From NCBI GenBank assembly GCA_016839995.1, contig JAEOTD010000071.1, positions 1 through 6,639 of the forward strand: a DNA stretch of 6,639 nt, given 5' to 3'. The notes below the pieces were generated by a model, which saw only the letters and a program-made list of their open reading frames with translations, made no database searches and was not told the DNA's origin. Positions 4,204 through 6,639 of this stretch are shown one piece after another (positions within the stretch are counted from its first letter, which is position 1; each line of letters begins with the position of its first letter). Origin of the DNA: Candidatus Hermodarchaeota archaeon. GTDB lineage: Archaea; Asgardarchaeota; Hermodarchaeia; Hermodarchaeales; Hermodarchaeaceae. Made by a program: the position numbers and the translations under genes.

Positions 4204-6639
4204 ATGGACGTGTCTTTGACGACTGAAAAGCCTCTTCCCCACACTCAAGACGCAACTACAGTTATGGAACAATTGCAAGTTTCAAATGAAGGGTTGAGTC
4301 AGAAAGAGGCAGAACAGCGATTGGTTGAATATGGACCGAATGCCCTCAAAGAAGCAAAGGGACCCGGTCCTCTTTCCATGTTTCTCTCACAGTTCAAGGA
4401 AACGCTTGTCATTATCCTCATTTTTGCAGCCATCATCTCGCTTGCTGTGAACGTGTACGCAAATCTCACTATCCCTGCTCATAACGAACCTCCTATTGAT
4501 GCCATCGTTATCATGATTATAGTCGTGATTAATGCCATACTAGGCTTTACTCAGGAGTATCGTGCTGAGAAATCCATCGAAGCTCTGCAGAAAATGGCAG
4601 CTCCCCAGGCGCATGTCCTCAGAGACGGAGAACCCAAGGATGTACCTGCTACTGAAGTCGTGCCAGGTGATATTCTCCGGTTAGAAATGGGTGACCGACT
4701 TCCCGCTGATGCCCGGCTCATTGAATCACACAACATCTACACCGATGAGGCTTCTCTTACCGGTGAATCAATGCCAGTGAAAAAAGAAGCGGATAAGATA
4801 TTCAATCGAAATATCCCTTTAGCTGATCAATCCAATATGGTGCATGCAGGAACAGCGATTACGTCAGGCCGTGGATTGGCGATAGTCACCGAAACTGGAA
4901 TGAATACCGAAATTGGTCGGATAGCTGGGTTCATTTCAGAAGCAGGAGAAAAGGAAACTCCCCAACAGAAACGTATGCGACAGTTGGGGCGACAATTAGG
5001 AATCGCAATACTCATCATCTGCATGATTGTACTCACGGTTCAGGTTATTGTAGCATGGCTCATGTCAGTACTCAGCTTTTCCACATTCCTTGACTTATTT
5101 GTTATTGCCGTCGCTTTGGCAGTTGCAGCTATCCCTGAAGGATTACCTGCAGTCGTAACCATTACTCTTGCCCTTGGTGTTCAACGGATGGTGAAACGAC
5201 ACGCCATCATTCGACGATTACCTGCAGTGGAAACTCTTGGCTCCGCTGACATCATCTGCTCTGATAAAACAGGAACGCTTACAAAAGATGAGATGACCGT
5301 TCGTGAGTTATACGTACCAGGTTCAACAGTAACAGTTACCGGCGCAGGCTATTCACCCGAAGGCGCTTTCTTTGTTGAGAGCCAAGAAATCAATCCACTG
5401 GAAGATGATCAACTTTCCTTACTACTACGAATTGGAACCCTCTGCAGCAATGCAGTGGTTCGACAAGAAGATGATGGATGGGATGTGATTGGTGATCCCA
5501 CCGAAGGTGCTTTGGTTGTCGTAGCACAAAAAGCCGGATACACAGACAAACTCATGACCGAGTTTCCTCGCATTGCTGAACTTCCCTTTGACCCTGATCG
5601 GAAACGCATGTCAACACTTCATGATACTCCCGAACACGAAACCATTGCTTATATTAAGGGCGCTCCCGAAGTCGTTCTCGGACAAAGCACTCACATTTAC
5701 ACAGCAAAAGGAGTTCAACCATTAACTAAGGACCAACGGGGCGAGATTCTCAGCAACAATGATAAAATGGCCAACAAGGCTTTACGGGTTCTAGGAATGG
5801 CTTACCGGATTTGTCCGGAAGATCTCTGTGATATATCCCCGGAAGGAGTGGAATTCGATTTGGTCTTTGTGGGTTTGGTTGGGATGATGGATCCACCACG
5901 CCCCGAAGTGTACGACTCGATTAAAAATGCACGAACCGCAGGGATCAAATCGGTTATGATTACCGGGGACAACCAATACACAGCAGTTGCTGTGGCCAAT
6001 GAACTGGGGATGTTCGAAGAAGATGATGTGGTTCTAACTGGCAGCGCCTTGGATGCACTTTCAGATGAAGACTTAATCGATGCAGCACCTCAAGTTCGTG
6101 TCTACGCCCGTGTTTCCCCTGAACACAAGCTTCGAATTGTACAGGCACTCAAAACTCGCGGACACATTACTGCAATGACCGGTGATGGTGTTAATGATGC
6201 TCCTGCCCTCAAATACGCAGACATTGGCATCGCCATGGGCGTCACTGGCACCGATGTGGCAAAAGAAGCCTCTGACATGATTCTCACAGATGATAATTAT
6301 GCATCGATTGTCAATGCAATTGAGGAAGGACGTGGTATTGGAGATAATACTCGGAAATTTATCTCATACCTGCTTTCCTGTAATGCCGGTGAAATCCTGG
6401 TTATTTTCATAGCCAGTATCACCCTTTCGATTTTCTTTAGATGGCCTCTTCCTCTCCTTGCCATTCAGATTCTTTTCATCAATCTCGTCACCGATGGGCT
6501 TCCTGCCCTTGCCTTGGGCATGGACCCAATGGAACCTGATGTGATGAAACGGAAACCTAGAGACCCGCAAGAAGGCATCATTACAAGACAAGTGTGGGTT
6601 CTCATCTGGGTTGTGGGAGTAACGATTGCTTTTGTGACA
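4204..6639 (+). CDS. P-type Ca2+-transporting ATPase, P2A/SERCA-like (3' partial)
   Basis: The frame is open to the window edge; 812 residues are visible of an expected roughly 880-920. The pump exports Ca2+ across the membrane at the cost of ATP, cycling through an aspartyl-phosphate. Cation_ATPase_N (about 10-75, GLSQKEAEQRL and YGPNAL) is followed by M1-M2. The actuator domain carries TGES (186-189). M4 has PEGLP (311-315) with E312. The phosphorylation motif is SDKTGTLT, with D354 phosphorylated. The nucleotide domain has KGAPE (485-489), and the hinge has TGDN (587-590) and TGDGVNDAP (659-667). Ca2+ ligands equivalent to rabbit SERCA E309, N768, E771, N796, T799 and D800 are present as E312, N727, E730, N760, T763 and D764. 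E730 argues for two Ca2+ sites, unlike PMR1/SPCA pumps with one. M7 is cut at the edge, so the M8 ligand cannot be seen. ATG 4204 is the first in-frame start and gives a complete N-domain; it lacks a Shine-Dalgarno. ATG 4264 would cut into that domain. Confidence 0.95.
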   Translation, partial: MDVSLTTEKPLPHTQDATTVMEQLQVSNEGLSQKEAEQRLVEYGPNALKEAKGPGPLSMFLSQFKETLVIILIFAAIISLAVNVYANLTIPAHNEPPIDAIVIMIIVVINAILGFTQEYRAEKSIEALQKMAAPQAHVLRDGEPKDVPATEVVPGDILRLEMGDRLPADARLIESHNIYTDEASLTGESMPVKKEADKIFNRNIPLADQSNMVHAGTAITSGRGLAIVTETGMNTEIGRIAGFISEAGEKETPQQKRMRQLGRQLGIAILIICMIVLTVQVIVAWLMSVLSFSTFLDLFVIAVALAVAAIPEGLPAVVTITLALGVQRMVKRHAIIRRLPAVETLGSADIICSDKTGTLTKDEMTVRELYVPGSTVTVTGAGYSPEGAFFVESQEINPLEDDQLSLLLRIGTLCSNAVVRQEDDGWDVIGDPTEGALVVVAQKAGYTDKLMTEFPRIAELPFDPDRKRMSTLHDTPEHETIAYIKGAPEVVLGQSTHIYTAKGVQPLTKDQRGEILSNNDKMANKALRVLGMAYRICPEDLCDISPEGVEFDLVFVGLVGMMDPPRPEVYDSIKNARTAGIKSVMITGDNQYTAVAVANELGMFEEDDVVLTGSALDALSDEDLIDAAPQVRVYARVSPEHKLRIVQALKTRGHITAMTGDGVNDAPALKYADIGIAMGVTGTDVAKEASDMILTDDNYASIVNAIEEGRGIGDNTRKFISYLLSCNAGEILVIFIASITLSIFFRWPLPLLAIQILFINLVTDGLPALALGMDPMEPDVMKRKPRDPQEGIITRQVWVLIWVVGVTIAFVT

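Noticed and set aside
4551..6591. Several antisense open frames of 60-75 codons across the Ca2+ pump
   Set aside because: They mirror a strongly conserved P-type ATPase frame and have low-complexity Ser/Arg/Pro-rich translations without start signals.
3117..6639. The Ca2+ pump as part of the H-E operon
   Set aside because: A 113-nt gap with a TATA-like element and palindromes lies between, and there is no functional requirement for co-expression.
1..6639. CRISPR array, tRNA/rRNA genes, insertion sequence or prophage
   Set aside because: No regularly spaced repeats, cloverleaf-like sequences, transposase-like frames or terminal inverted repeats were seen on reading both strands.

Overview
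This window reads as archaeal chromosome. The main evidence is three A-type (archaeal/vacuolar) ATP synthase subunits, C, H and E. Two further hints are Shine-Dalgarno sequences of the archaeal GGAGGTGAT type and a surface protein ending in a PGFP-motif/transmembrane/arginine tail of the archaeosortase-substrate kind. The wording of that tail (GIPGFP, then an Ala/Gly/Leu helix, then RYR) resembles tails I associate with Asgard archaea. That lineage guess is weak; Thermoplasmatota or other Euryarchaeota are possible. Coding density is high, and no RNA gene, CRISPR array or mobile element is visible.

Layout. (1) Bases 1-720, plus strand: the 3' part of a secreted, C-terminally anchored protein with a jelly-roll-like extracellular domain, followed by a strong stem-loop. 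(2) 808-1170, plus: a small soluble PH-like protein. (3) 1187-2930, minus: a likely three-gene transcription unit read as small two-helix membrane protein (AtpZ/AtpI-like), then A-ATPase subunit C, then a PIN-like nuclease-fold protein. (4) About 2931-3116: a divergent promoter region. (5) 3117-4090, plus: A-ATPase peripheral-stalk subunits H and E, overlapping by ATGA. (6) 4091-4203: an intergenic promoter region containing a 10-bp palindrome. (7) 4204 to the window end, plus: a P2A-type (SERCA-like) Ca2+-transporting P-type ATPase, cut by the window edge in about M7.

How the parts relate. H and E form the peripheral stalk of the A1Ao ATP synthase. C joins the central stalk to the membrane ring. 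The usual archaeal order is a single run (H-I-K-E-C-F-A-B-D or similar). Here H-E and C sit in two divergent units, and no K, I, F, A, B or D subunit lies in the window, so the complex must be encoded at several loci. The small membrane protein directly upstream of C has the shape of bacterial AtpZ/AtpI, which are F-ATPase-associated proteins and not standard A-ATPase partners. It is the most interesting item here. The Ca2+ pump next door is probably an independent gene that uses ATP.
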